Shown here: positions 1 to 7,177 of the stretch, piece after piece
Numbering within the stretch: the first letter of the stretch is position 1
How the letters are laid out: every line of letters starts with the position of its first letter
Origin: DATILL01 sp035476575
Lineage (GTDB): Bacteria; Actinomycetota; Actinomycetes; Mycobacteriales; JACQDL01
Reading direction: 5' to 3'
Assembly: GCA_035476575.1 (NCBI GenBank)
Contig: DATILL010000001.1
Coordinates: forward strand, 1-17,020
Length of the DNA: 17,020 bases
The notes under the pieces: generated by a model
Databases searched by the model: none
Told to the model about the DNA's origin: nothing
What the model saw: the letters and a program-made list of their open reading frames with translations, nothing else
Translations under genes and position numbers: made by a program

Positions 1-96
1 GTTGACCGACTGGCCGCCGTAGCGCTTCACGCCGAGCCGCTGCGCATTCGAGTCGCGACCGTTGCGCGAGCTGGACGCACCCTTTTTGTGAGCCAT
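1..96 (-). CDS. rpmA: 50S ribosomal protein L27, 5' part (runs off the window)
   Basis: Ribosomal protein L27 is a component of the large subunit whose flexible N-terminus reaches toward the peptidyl-transferase centre. Only the first 32 codons are present. The ATG at 96-94 opens MAHKKGASSSRNGRDSNAQR, the conserved L27 N-terminus, followed by LGVKRYGGQSVN; the frame then leaves the window at position 1. There is no N-terminal extension of the kind that is proteolytically removed in Firmicutes, so the protein should start directly with the mature MAHKKG form. It begins 11 bases after the rplU stop, so the two genes are almost certainly co-transcribed. Identification is secure; the C-terminal part cannot be seen. 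Confidence 0.97.
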   Translation of the reverse strand, partial: MAHKKGASSSRNGRDSNAQRLGVKRYGGQSVN

Positions 97-107
97 CTGT
101 CTGCGCC

Positions 108-422
108 CTACTTCCCGCTACTGATGCCGGTGACCTTGACCTGCGTCAGCGGCTGACGGTGCCCCTGGCGCTTGTGGTAACCGGTCTTGTTCTTGAACTT
201 GTGGATCCGGATCTTGGGGCCCTTGGTGTGGGCGACCACCTCACCGGTGACCGAGACCCTGGCCAGCGCGTCGGCGTCGACGGTGACGGTCTCGCCGTCG
301 ACGAGCAGCAAGGCCGGGAACGACACGGCCGCACCGGGCTCGCCCTCGACCTTCTCGACCTCGACGACGTCGCCGACAGCGACGCGGTACTGCTTGCCGC
401 CGGTCTTGACGATCGCGTACAC
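108..422 (-). CDS. rplU: 50S ribosomal protein L21
   Basis: L21 is a 23S rRNA-binding protein of the large ribosomal subunit. The 104-residue length is normal for the family. The start YAIVKTGGKQYRV and the C-terminal RNA-binding stretch HKFKNKTGYHKRQGHRQ are hallmark L21 motifs. The start is GTG at 422-420, preceded six bases upstream by a strong AGGAG, so I choose it with confidence. The gene is followed by rpmA after 11 bases and preceded by rne after 119 bases. That upstream gap carries a plausible promoter and two hairpins (separate entries), so rplU-rpmA may have their own promoter as well as read-through from rne. Confidence 0.98.
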   Translation of the reverse strand: MYAIVKTGGKQYRVAVGDVVEVEKVEGEPGAAVSFPALLLVDGETVTVDADALARVSVTGEVVAHTKGPKIRIHKFKNKTGYHKRQGHRQPLTQVKVTGISSGK

Positions 423-428
423 GTGCTA

Positions 429-433
429 CTCCT
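429..433 (-). promoter_or_regulatory. Ribosome binding site of rplU
   Basis: On the minus strand AGGAG lies six bases before the GTG start of rplU. It is one of the strongest Shine-Dalgarno matches in the window and fixes the start codon. Confidence 0.8.
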
Positions 434-445
434 GACGTCGCGCTT

Positions 446-505
446 GGGGATCTCGGGCTCCCCGGCTCGGCGGGTGGCACGGCGAGACAACGTGTCGCGG
501 ACACG
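446..505 (-). promoter_or_regulatory. Candidate structured 5' leader of rplU-rpmA (two hairpins)
   Basis: Between the putative rplU promoter and its ribosome binding site, the transcript would form a first hairpin at 505-491 (CGTGTC, loop CGC, GACACG; six perfect pairs). A second lies at 463-446 (GGGGA, 8-base loop, TCCCC). The second hairpin ends 12 bases before the AGGAG box. L21 operons in several bacterial groups have autoregulatory leader RNAs, so a protein-responsive leader is possible. I see only the hairpins and do not recognise a described motif. Confidence 0.35.
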
Positions 506-514
506 CGAGATACG

Positions 515-545
515 AGACTACCCGACGGGACACCCTGGGGGTCAA
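515..545 (-). promoter_or_regulatory. Putative housekeeping-type promoter of rplU-rpmA
   Basis: On the minus strand TTGACC at 545-540 overlaps the rne stop codon. It is followed after 19 bases by TAGTCT at 520-515, a good actinobacterial -10 of the TANNNT type. Transcription would start near 508, giving a leader of about 85 bases. The spacer is slightly long, so the -35 assignment is the weaker half. Confidence 0.45.
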
Positions 546-3469
546 ATCGGGTCGCCAGCGGCCGCCGCGGCGGGCACCGGGGGCCCAGCCGGCCGGCTGG
601 CCGTTCGGCGCCGCCGTCGCCTGGTCGACGCCTCACCCGCCACCTCGGGGATCTCGGCGCTCTCGGGGATCTCGGCGCTCTCGGGGATCTCGGCGCCCTC
701 GGCGATCTCGGCGCTCCCAGGGCTCGCGGCGCTCTCAGGGCTGGTGAGGGGGCGCGGCTCCGCCCGTACGTCGGCAGCGGCCGGCTCGCCGGACGGAACC
801 AGCGCGACCGCACCGACGGCCGCCAGGTCGGAGGCCGCCGTACCGCGGCTACGGCGACGCCGGGACGCCGGCCCCCCGGCCCCGGCCAGCTCGGGCTCCT
901 CGGCCACGGGCGCCAGCTCCACCAGCCCGACCGGCTCGGCCTTCCGCACCGGCTGCTGCCCCCCGCCGCCGGACCGGGGCCGCGACTCGTCCACCGGCTC
1001 GGTATATATCACGATGCCGCGGCCCTTGCACACCTCGCACGGCTCGGAGAACGCCTCCAGCAGGCCCTGCCCGACCCGCTTGCGGGTCATCTGCACCAGC
1101 CCGAGCGAGGTCACCTCGGCGACCTGGTGCTTGGTGCGGTCCCGGCCCAGGCACTCCATCAGCCGCCGTAGGACCAGGTCGCGGTTGCTCTCCAGCACCA
1201 TGTCGATGAAGTCGATGACGATGATCCCGCCGACGTCGCGCAGCCGGAGCTGCCGGACGATCTCCTCCGCCGCCTCCAGGTTGTTACGGGTGACCGTCTC
1301 CTCCAGGTTGCCGCCCTTGCCGGTGAACTTCCCGGTGTTCACGTCGATCACCGTCATCGCCTCGGTACGGTCGATGACCAGCGAGCCACCGCTGGGCAGC
1401 CACACCTTGCGGTCCAGCGCCTTCATGAGCTGCTCGTCGATGCGCAGGTCGGCGAACACGTCAGTGTCCCGGCCGTGCCGGCTCAGCCGCGGCGCCAGGT
1501 CCGGCGCGACGTGGCCGAGGTACTGCTCCAGCGTGTCCCAGGCGGCGTCGCCGGAGACGACCAGCCTGGTGAAGTCCTCGTTGAAGATGTCCCGGACCAC
1601 CCGGATGGCCAGGTCCGGCTCCTCGGACAGCAGGACGGGGGCACCACCCCTGGCGGCCCGGTCCTGGATCACCTGCCACTGCGCCTGCAGCCGCGAGACG
1701 TCCTGGGCGAGCTCCTCCTCGCTGGCGCCCTCGGCGGCGGTCCGGATGATCACCCCAGCGTCGTCCGGCACGATCCGCTTGAGGATGTCCTTGAGCCGCT
1801 GCCGCTCGGTGTCCGGGAGCTTGCGGCTGATGCCGGTCATCGAGCCGGCCGGCACGTACACCAGGTACCGGCCGGGCAGGCTGATCTGGCTGGTCAGCCG
1901 GGCTCCCTTGTGCCCCATCGGATCCTTGGTGACCTGCACCAGCACCGAGTCGCCGGAGCGCAGCGCATGCTCGATCGAGCGCGCCTTGCCCTCCAGGCCA
2001 GCCACGTCCCAGTTGACCTCGCCAGCGTAGAGCACGGCGTTGCGGCCCTTGCCGATGTCGACGAACGCCGCCTCCATGCTGGGCAGCACGTTCTGCACCC
2101 GGCCGAGGTAGACGTTGCCGGCGTACGACGCGGAGCCGGACTTGGTGACGTAGTGCTCAACCAGGACGTCGTCCTCGAGTACGGCGATCTGGGTCCGGTC
2201 GCCCTTCTGCCGGACCACCATCACCCGGTCCACCGCCTCGCGGCGGGCCAGGAACTCCGCCTCGGACAGGATCGGCGGGCGCCTGCGCTGCGTCTCCCGG
2301 CCCTCCCGGCGGCGCTGCCGCTTGGCCTCCAGCCGGGTCGAGCCACGGACCGACTGCACCTCGTCGTCGGAGCTGAGGCTGGTGCGCGGCTCGCGGACGT
2401 GCACGACCGTGTTGGGCGGGTCGTCGGTGGGGACGTCCTCGGCGGTCCCGCCGCCACGCCGACGGCGCCGGCGGCGACGCCGGGTGCCGACCTGGCCGTC
2501 GTCATCGGTCTCCTCGGCCAGCTCGGCGTCGGCGTCCTCGGCGACCGGCTCGTCCTCGCCGTCTCCGCCGTCCCCGGAGTCGTCGGTCTCGCCGGTGCTG
2601 CCGTCGCCGGCCGCACCGCGGCTCTTGCCCCGGCCCCGGCGCCCCCGCCGGCGACGGCGGCGGTCGCCGTCGAGCTCGTCCTCGACGGCGTCGGTGTCCG
2701 CGTCGAGGTCCGCCTCGACCGGCTCCGGCTCCGGTACGGTCACCTCGGCGAGGGCGGCCGACCTGGCGGTACGGCGACGTTGCGTGGGGACGTTTGGCCT
2801 GGTGCCGGCCGCTGGCTCAGGCCGGGTGTCGGCCGCGGCCTGGTCGGTGCTCGGCGCCGGCTCCGGCGGCGGCTTGGCCGGGAGCGGCGTCACGACCGGC
2901 GGCATGAACGTCACCACGGGCGCGGCCAGCACCGGCGGTGGGACGCTCGCGGTGGAGGGAGAATCCACCGGCGCGGCGGTCGCCGGGTGGCCGGCGGCCG
3001 GTGGGTCGGCGAGCACGTCCGCAGCCGGGACGCTGGCAGCCGGGACGCTGACGGCCGGCTCGGCGGCCGGTGCGACGGCCTTACGCCTGGTACGGGTGGT
3101 CTTCTTGGCCGGCGCCGGCTGCTCCCCGGACTCGCTGGCGGCCGGCTCGCCACCGCCCGGCTCGGCGGCCGGTGACGCCTCGGCGGCCGGCGCGACGGCC
3201 TTGCGGCGGGTGCGGGTAGTCTTCTTGGCCGGCGGTGCCGACCCGGCAGCCAAAACGTCACCTGCCGGGATGTCTCCCGTTGTGTTCTGGGAGAGCGTCA
3301 TGTCGACGGGCGCCGGGTCAACGAACGGCAGCGTCGCCGCAGTTGCCTGAACCGTCTCGCCCGTGAGCGGCTTGCTCGCTCGGGTGGTGCGCCGACGCCG
3401 GGGCGCCGGGGTGTCGCTGGTTGTGGGCTCCGGCGGGGCGCCGGGGCCGGTGGGCTCGGTGTCGAGCAT
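542..3469 (-). CDS. rne: Ribonuclease E/G family endoribonuclease
   Basis: This single-strand endoribonuclease cuts AU-rich sites in rRNA precursors and mRNA. The 975-residue protein has a long disordered N-terminal arm (about 1-400), rich in Ala/Pro with Arg blocks (RRRRRRGRRGRGK near 270, nine Arg in a row near 330-338) separated by an acidic stretch. An S1-type RNA-binding region (about 440-540) follows, including GNVYLGRVQNVLPSMEAAFV. The DNase I-like catalytic core carries the expected metal ligands Asp709 (VIDVNTG) and Asp753 (VIDFIDM). The zinc-link is Cys811-x-x-Cys814 (CEVCKGRG). A Pro/Arg tail ends the protein. Its layout is typical of actinobacteria, where the extra region sits N-terminal to the catalytic domain. 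The ATG at 3469 has AGGAG 11 bases upstream, slightly distant. Both disordered arms contain internal repeats (separate entries). Confidence 0.97.
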   Translation of the reverse strand: MLDTEPTGPGAPPEPTTSDTPAPRRRRTTRASKPLTGETVQATAATLPFVDPAPVDMTLSQNTTGDIPAGDVLAAGSAPPAKKTTRTRRKAVAPAAEASPAAEPGGGEPAASESGEQPAPAKKTTRTRRKAVAPAAEPAVSVPAASVPAADVLADPPAAGHPATAAPVDSPSTASVPPPVLAAPVVTFMPPVVTPLPAKPPPEPAPSTDQAAADTRPEPAAGTRPNVPTQRRRTARSAALAEVTVPEPEPVEADLDADTDAVEDELDGDRRRRRRGRRGRGKSRGAAGDGSTGETDDSGDGGDGEDEPVAEDADAELAEETDDDGQVGTRRRRRRRRRGGGTAEDVPTDDPPNTVVHVREPRTSLSSDDEVQSVRGSTRLEAKRQRRREGRETQRRRPPILSEAEFLARREAVDRVMVVRQKGDRTQIAVLEDDVLVEHYVTKSGSASYAGNVYLGRVQNVLPSMEAAFVDIGKGRNAVLYAGEVNWDVAGLEGKARSIEHALRSGDSVLVQVTKDPMGHKGARLTSQISLPGRYLVYVPAGSMTGISRKLPDTERQRLKDILKRIVPDDAGVIIRTAAEGASEEELAQDVSRLQAQWQVIQDRAARGGAPVLLSEEPDLAIRVVRDIFNEDFTRLVVSGDAAWDTLEQYLGHVAPDLAPRLSRHGRDTDVFADLRIDEQLMKALDRKVWLPSGGSLVIDRTEAMTVIDVNTGKFTGKGGNLEETVTRNNLEAAEEIVRQLRLRDVGGIIVIDFIDMVLESNRDLVLRRLMECLGRDRTKHQVAEVTSLGLVQMTRKRVGQGLLEAFSEPCEVCKGRGIVIYTEPVDESRPRSGGGGQQPVRKAEPVGLVELAPVAEEPELAGAGGPASRRRRSRGTAASDLAAVGAVALVPSGEPAAADVRAEPRPLTSPESAASPGSAEIAEGAEIPESAEIPESAEIPEVAGEASTRRRRRRTASRPAGPPVPAAAAAGDPI
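645..734 (-). repeat. 18-base tandem repeat in the 3' end of rne
   Basis: The + strand unit TCGGGGATCTCGGCGCTC occurs perfectly at 645-662 and 663-680. It recurs with one change at 681-698 and one at 699-716, then in degraded form at 717-734. The period is six codons, so the reading frame is kept; the minus strand encodes a repeated hexapeptide of the form AEIPES in the acidic part of the RNase E/G tail (about residues 910-942). Confidence 0.9.
3059..3232 (-). repeat. Duplicated 18-residue basic motif in the N-terminal arm of RNase E/G
   Basis: The peptide PAKKTTRTRRKAVAPAAE is encoded twice, at 3232-3179 (residues 80-97) and 3112-3059 (residues 120-137), 120 bases apart and identical at protein level. 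The Lys/Thr/Arg composition suggests a nucleic-acid-binding or protein-contact element duplicated in frame. This is inference from composition only. Confidence 0.85.
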
Positions 3470-3629
3470 TCCGGACAGTTCTCCTCATCGCCCCCGGGCG
3501 CATGGCGGCATTGACCATGCGGCCGCGCGGGAGCGCGGTCTGTGGGTCGCAGCCTGAGCCGGCGACCGAAGTCTGAGTGGTGCGGGCCGGCCGACCGGAG
3601 TCAGCCGATAACGACATCCAGCACGCGCG
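3470..3629. other. 160-base gap upstream of rne
   Basis: The gap holds the rne ribosome binding site (AGGAG at 3485-3481) and a short GC hairpin (CCGCG, 6-base loop, CGCGG at 3523-3538). I found no convincing TANNNT -10 with a paired -35. No open frame here looks coding. rne may be read from upstream or from a promoter I cannot recognise. Confidence 0.5.
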
Positions 3630-4484
3630 TCAGGCAGGCAACACCTTGGGCGATCCACCAACGGCCCCCGGCATGCTCCCCCTGGCAGCGAGAGCGACCG
3701 TACGATCTGGGCCGAGCGGGTCGGCCAACCTACCCAAACCGTCGAGCAGACCTTGCGCCAGCCGGGTCGCCTTGGGCGGGACCGGCGGCTCTAGGCCGGC
3801 GACGGTACGCAGCGCGGCTAGTACGTCGTCAGGCCGGACGGCAGGCGTGACCTGCCGAACAACCACGTCGATTATGGCACAGGGTGCTGGGGTGCCGCGC
3901 CCAGCCGACGGAGACGCGCCGGTAGGGCTGTCGGTGCTGGTCAGCATCGCGTCGCTCACCGCAGCGGTCACCACGGCGCCGCGGGCGTCGAGAGCCCGCC
4001 GGCCGTCCTTGGTGAGCCGCTCCACCTCGACCCGGTCGGCGGCAAGGAAGGCCGCCACCGCCGCGGCACACGCCTCGGACGTGAGCCCGGCCAGCACGAT
4101 CCGCCACAAGCTGGCGTCGATCCGGTCGGCCAGCGCGCCGGGCCCGGCCTCGACGCACTCGACGACGTCCAGCCCGGCGGGCAGCACGGCGTCCAGCGTC
4201 TCGCGCAGCTCCTCGGGTGGCACCGGCGCAGCCAGGCCGATCTCGAGATACTCGGCCTCGCTGGCCACGCCCGTCGGTGCCGCACCCAGGTAGGAGATCT
4301 TCGGGTGTGGCGTGAAGCCGGCCGAGTACGCCATCGGGACGCCGGCCCGCCGGAGCGCACGTTCGAAGGCCCGGGCGAAGTCGCGGTGCGAGGTGAACCG
4401 CAGCCGCCCTCGCTTGGCGTACCGGACCCGGACCCGCTGCACCACCGGGGCCGGCGGCGGACCGTCGGGACGTCGCTGGCTCAC
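3630..4484 (-). CDS. TIGR03936 family radical SAM-linked protein (DUF2344)
   Basis: The 284-residue soluble protein has the DUF2344/TIGR03936 signature near its start: RVRYAKRGRLRFTSHRDFAR, then MAYSAGFTPHPKISYLG and the ASEAEYLEIGL block. This family is encoded next to, or fused to, TIGR03960 radical SAM proteins in many bacteria; its reaction is unknown. Here the partner lies upstream but is separated by a Uma2 pseudogene. The start is GTG at 4484 (SQRRPDGPPPAPVVQ follows). No Shine-Dalgarno is visible, but TAGCCT lies six bases before the GTG, which would suit a leaderless transcript. The C-terminal half (from about residue 190) is low in recognisable motifs. Confidence 0.93.
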   Translation of the reverse strand: MSQRRPDGPPPAPVVQRVRVRYAKRGRLRFTSHRDFARAFERALRRAGVPMAYSAGFTPHPKISYLGAAPTGVASEAEYLEIGLAAPVPPEELRETLDAVLPAGLDVVECVEAGPGALADRIDASLWRIVLAGLTSEACAAAVAAFLAADRVEVERLTKDGRRALDARGAVVTAAVSDAMLTSTDSPTGASPSAGRGTPAPCAIIDVVVRQVTPAVRPDDVLAALRTVAGLEPPVPPKATRLAQGLLDGLGRLADPLGPDRTVALAARGSMPGAVGGSPKVLPA

Positions 4485-4490
4485 GCAGTC

Positions 4491-4496
4491 AGGCTA
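4491..4496 (-). promoter_or_regulatory. Possible leaderless -10 element for the DUF2344 gene
   Basis: TAGCCT (TANNNT) lies six bases before the GTG start on the minus strand, and there is no ribosome binding site, so transcription may start at the GTG itself. No -35 or known activator box was found upstream, so confidence is low. Confidence 0.3.
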
Positions 4497-4519
4497 GGGC
4501 ATGTCCTGTAGATCTTCAG

Positions 4520-4537
4520 CGGCGCGGATCGGCGCCG
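4520..4537 (-). terminator. Possible hairpin terminator after the Uma2 pseudogene
   Basis: CGGCGC, a 6-base loop and GCGCCG form a six-pair stem immediately downstream of the Uma2 stop (4544). There is no T-tract on the downstream side. Actinobacterial terminators often lack one, but a short GC stem in a GC-rich genome is weak evidence. Confidence 0.2.
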
Positions 4538-4543
4538 TGCCGG

Positions 4544-5114
4544 CTATGCGCGCGGTCCGACCAGCGTGGCGGGGGCGAGCGTGAGCGGGTAAGGCTGGTC
4601 CAGCATCACCTCCGCCCCGGCCGGGACCACCGCCGACTCACGGTAGCCGCCGTCCGCCAGGTCGTGCACGACCACCATGGGCAGGCTGGCGGCGTCGAGC
4701 TCAACCCGCCAGTACGACGCAATGCCCGCCTCCGCGTAGGCTGCGGGCTTGACCAGCCGATCCATCTTCCGCGACAACGGCGAGACGATCTCCACCGCCA
4801 GTACGACGTCCGCCGGCGTGAACAGCGGCACCCCCTCGACGGCGGGCTCCGCTCGGACGACCGAGATGTCCGGGATCAGCATTGACTCGCCGAGATCGAT
4901 CCCGACCCCCTCAAGCACCTCGTACCGCGGTGGCGCCGCCGCGAGCAGGCACGTCCCCCAGCCGCGCCGCGGCAAGCTGGTACCGGCTGAGGGGAGGCGG
5001 CGACGTGTACAGGCTCCCGTCGACAATCTCGTACCGGTGACCGTCGTCGGGCAACAGGTCGAGATCATCGAGCGTCCACTCCCCGGGCAGGTCGTGCATC
5101 GCGGTCTCGCTCAC
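4544..5114 (-). pseudogene. Uma2 family endonuclease-like protein, frameshifted
   Basis: Uma2 (DUF820) proteins have a PD-(D/E)XK nuclease-like fold and are common in actinobacteria and cyanobacteria; their biological role is unclear. The N-terminal part reads from GTG 5114 (GAAGG six bases upstream): WTLDDLDLLPDDGHRYEIVDGSLYTSPPP, reaching LAAARLG near 4960. The rest is in another frame: LLAAAPPRYEVLEG, LIPDISVVRAE, VEIVSPLSRKMDRLVKPAAYAEAGI, ending at TAG 4544. The frames join perfectly if one base is removed from the run of five G (C on the + strand, 4955-4959), restoring a 189-residue protein of normal family length. The likely active-site Asp (PDISV), Glu (VEIVSP) and Lys (RLVKP) all lie after the break. 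A sequencing error, a recent inactivation or a slippage site are all possible. Confidence 0.82.
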
Positions 5115-5212
5115 ATGTCACCTTCTTCCGTCACCGCCAGTGTGTTTCATGCTCGCACCCGGCTGCGAGAGTCCTCGATAGCTCGTGCTCATCACGATCG
5201 CTTATAGGCGCG
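5115..5212. other. Gap between the TIGR03960 gene and the Uma2 pseudogene
   Basis: This 98-base gap contains the Uma2 ribosome binding site (5125-5121) and two small stems: CTCGCA/TGCGAG at 5152-5169 and TCGTG/CACGA at 5183-5197. It also has a locally AT-richer patch (around 5196-5216) just after the TIGR03960 stop. I could not assign a promoter or terminator with confidence. Confidence 0.4.
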
Positions 5213-7132
5213 TTATCGGGGGGTGAGCGGGAGCAGGGTGCGGCCGGTCGGGCCGATCTGGATCTCGGTGCCCATCGTCGGGCAGACCCCGCAGTCGAAG
5301 CACGGGGTCCACCGGCAGTCCTCGACCTCGGTCTCGGCCAGCGACTCCTGCCAGTCCTGCCAGAGCCACTCGCGGTCCAGCCCGGAGTCGAGGTGGTCCC
5401 ACGGCAGCACCTCGTTCTCGCCGCGCTCGCGGGTGGTGTACCAGTCCAGGCTCACGCCGTGCTCCGGGAGCACCTCCGCGCAGGCCCGCTCCCACCGCTC
5501 ATAGGAGAAGTGCTCGCTCCAGCCGTCGAAGCGGCCACCGTCCTCCCAGACCCGGCGGATTACCGCGCCGACCCGCCGGTCACCGCGCGAGAGCAGGCCC
5601 TCGACAATCGACGGGCGGCCGTCGTGGTAACGCACGCCGACGCTGCGGCCGAGCTTGCGGTCGGCGTTGATCGCGGCGCGCAGCTTTGCCAGCCGGGCAT
5701 CGACGGTCGGCCAGTCGCACTGCGCGGCCCACTGGAACGGCGTATGCGGCTTGGGCACGAACGCGCCGATCGACACCGTGCAGCGCACGTCCTTGTGCCC
5801 GGCGGCCACCCGGCCGGCCCGGATCACGTCGTGCGCCATCCGGGCGATCTCCAGCACGTCCTCGTCCGTCTCGGTCGGTAGGCCGCACATGAAGTACAGC
5901 TTCACCTGGCGCCAGCCGTTCGCGTACGCCGTCGCGACGGTGCGGATGAGGTCGTCGGCGGACACCATCTTGTTGATCACCCGGCGGATCCGCTCGCTGC
6001 CGCCCTCCGGGGCGAAGGTCAGCCCGGACCGGCGACCGTTGCGGGAGAGCTCGTTGGCCAGCGTGACGTTGAAGGCGTCCACCCGGGTCGACGGCAGCGA
6101 CAGGCTGGTGTTGGTGCCGTCGTACCGGTCCGCCAGGCCCGTGACGATCTCGGCGATCTCGGAATGGTCGGCGGACGACAGCGACAGCAGGCCGACCTCC
6201 TCGAACCCGGTGCTGGCCAGGCCAGCCTCCACCATCTCGCCGATCGTGGTGATGGACCGCTCCCGGACCGGGCGGGTGATCATGCCGGCCTGGCAGAACC
6301 GGCAGCCCCGGGTGCAGCCGCGGAAGATCTCCACGCTCATCCGCTCGTGCACGGTCTCGGCCAGCGGGACCAGCGGATGCTTGGGGTACGGCCAGGCATC
6401 GAGGTCCGTCACGGTGCGCTTGACCACCCGGTACGGCGCCCTGGGGTGGTTGGGCACGACCCGGCGGATCCGGCCGTCCGGCAGGTAGTCGACGTCGTAG
6501 AACCGTGGCACGTAGACGCCGCTGACCCGGGCCAGCCTGGCCAGGATCTCCGGGCGGCCGCCCGGGGCGCCGGCCGCCTTCCAGTCCCGCACGACGTCGG
6601 TGATCTCCAGCACCGCCTCCTCGCCGTCCCCGAGCACGGCCAGGTCGAGGAAGTCGGCGACCGGCTCCGGGTTGAACGCCGCGTGCCCGCCGGCCAGCAC
6701 GAGCGGCTCGGTCGTGCGGCTGCCGGCGTCCAGCGGGATGCCGGCCAGGTCGAGCGCGGCGAGCAGGTTGGTGTAGCCGAGCTCGGTCGCGAAGGAGACT
6801 CCCAGCAGGTCGAACGCCGCGACCGGCCGGTGCCCGTCGACAGTGAACTGGCCGATCCCGTGCTCGCGGAGCAACGCGTCGAGGTCGGGCCAGATGCTGT
6901 AGGTGCGCTCGGCCAGGGCGTCGGGGCGCTCGTTGATCAGCTCGTACAGGATCTGGATACCCTGGTTGGGCAGGCCGACCTCGTAGGCGTCGGGGTACAT
7001 CAGCGCCCAGCGGACAGCGACGGCGTCCCAGTCCTTGACGGTCGAGTTCAGCTCGCCGCCGACGTACTGGATCGGCTTGCCGACCCGGGGCAGCAGCGGC
7101 TCCAGCCTGGGAAACAGCGACTCCACGCTCAT
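5213..7132 (-). CDS. TIGR03960 family B12-binding domain/radical SAM protein
   Basis: This iron-sulfur protein is predicted to make a radical from S-adenosylmethionine; the substrate is unknown. The family is linked to DUF2344 and often lies near RNase E/G. From the chosen start (MSVESLFPRLEPLLPRV) it has 639 residues. The N-terminal third is the TIGR03960/B12-binding-like part (KPIQYVGGELNSTVKDW, MYPDAYEVGLPNQGIQILYE, TELGYTNLL, VLAGGHAAFNPEP, LGDGEEA). The radical SAM cluster motif RGCTRGCRFC follows (Cys about 273, 277, 280). A C-terminal four-cysteine cluster, DCRWTPCFDCGVCP, may bind a second metal centre. The open frame continues upstream to 7210, but that stretch is part of a palindromic repeat. 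A promoter whose -10 (7145-7140) lies seven bases before the ATG at 7132 supports a leaderless start there. An ATG six bases earlier (7138) is the alternative. Confidence 0.95.
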   Translation of the reverse strand: MSVESLFPRLEPLLPRVGKPIQYVGGELNSTVKDWDAVAVRWALMYPDAYEVGLPNQGIQILYELINERPDALAERTYSIWPDLDALLREHGIGQFTVDGHRPVAAFDLLGVSFATELGYTNLLAALDLAGIPLDAGSRTTEPLVLAGGHAAFNPEPVADFLDLAVLGDGEEAVLEITDVVRDWKAAGAPGGRPEILARLARVSGVYVPRFYDVDYLPDGRIRRVVPNHPRAPYRVVKRTVTDLDAWPYPKHPLVPLAETVHERMSVEIFRGCTRGCRFCQAGMITRPVRERSITTIGEMVEAGLASTGFEEVGLLSLSSADHSEIAEIVTGLADRYDGTNTSLSLPSTRVDAFNVTLANELSRNGRRSGLTFAPEGGSERIRRVINKMVSADDLIRTVATAYANGWRQVKLYFMCGLPTETDEDVLEIARMAHDVIRAGRVAAGHKDVRCTVSIGAFVPKPHTPFQWAAQCDWPTVDARLAKLRAAINADRKLGRSVGVRYHDGRPSIVEGLLSRGDRRVGAVIRRVWEDGGRFDGWSEHFSYERWERACAEVLPEHGVSLDWYTTRERGENEVLPWDHLDSGLDREWLWQDWQESLAETEVEDCRWTPCFDCGVCPTMGTEIQIGPTGRTLLPLTPR

Positions 7133-7139
7133 GGCCATC

Positions 7140-7161
7140 AGCCTAGTCACGCCCACCGACA
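7140..7161 (-). promoter_or_regulatory. RecA-NDp/PafBC-like promoter of the TIGR03960 gene
   Basis: The minus strand reads TGTCGG (7161-7156), ten bases beginning TG, then TAGGCT (7145-7140). It matches the actinobacterial LexA-independent DNA-damage promoter consensus tTGTCRgtg-8 nt-TAnnnT at every conserved position except the first, weak T. The spacer to ATG 7132 is seven bases, so the mRNA would be leaderless. Confidence 0.55.
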
Positions 7162-7177
7162 GCCCGGCCCCGCCGAC

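Noticed and set aside
159..2030. Long + strand open frame of 623 codons opposite rplU and rne
   Set aside because: It lies antisense to two certain genes, has low-complexity Ser/Arg/Pro-rich translation and no family motif; it is a by-product of high-GC codon use.
1475..3175. 566-codon + strand open frame opposite rne
   Set aside because: It is antisense to RNase E/G, its composition mirrors the repeats on the other strand, and no ribosome binding site or motif is seen.
3523..3538. CCGCG/CGCGG hairpin upstream of rne as a terminator
   Set aside because: A five-pair GC stem without a T-tract is expected by chance in DNA this rich in GC, and it lies in the leader of rne.
5152..5197. Two short stems after the TIGR03960 stop as terminators
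   Set aside because: Stems of five and six pairs with no T-tract; not distinguishable from chance.
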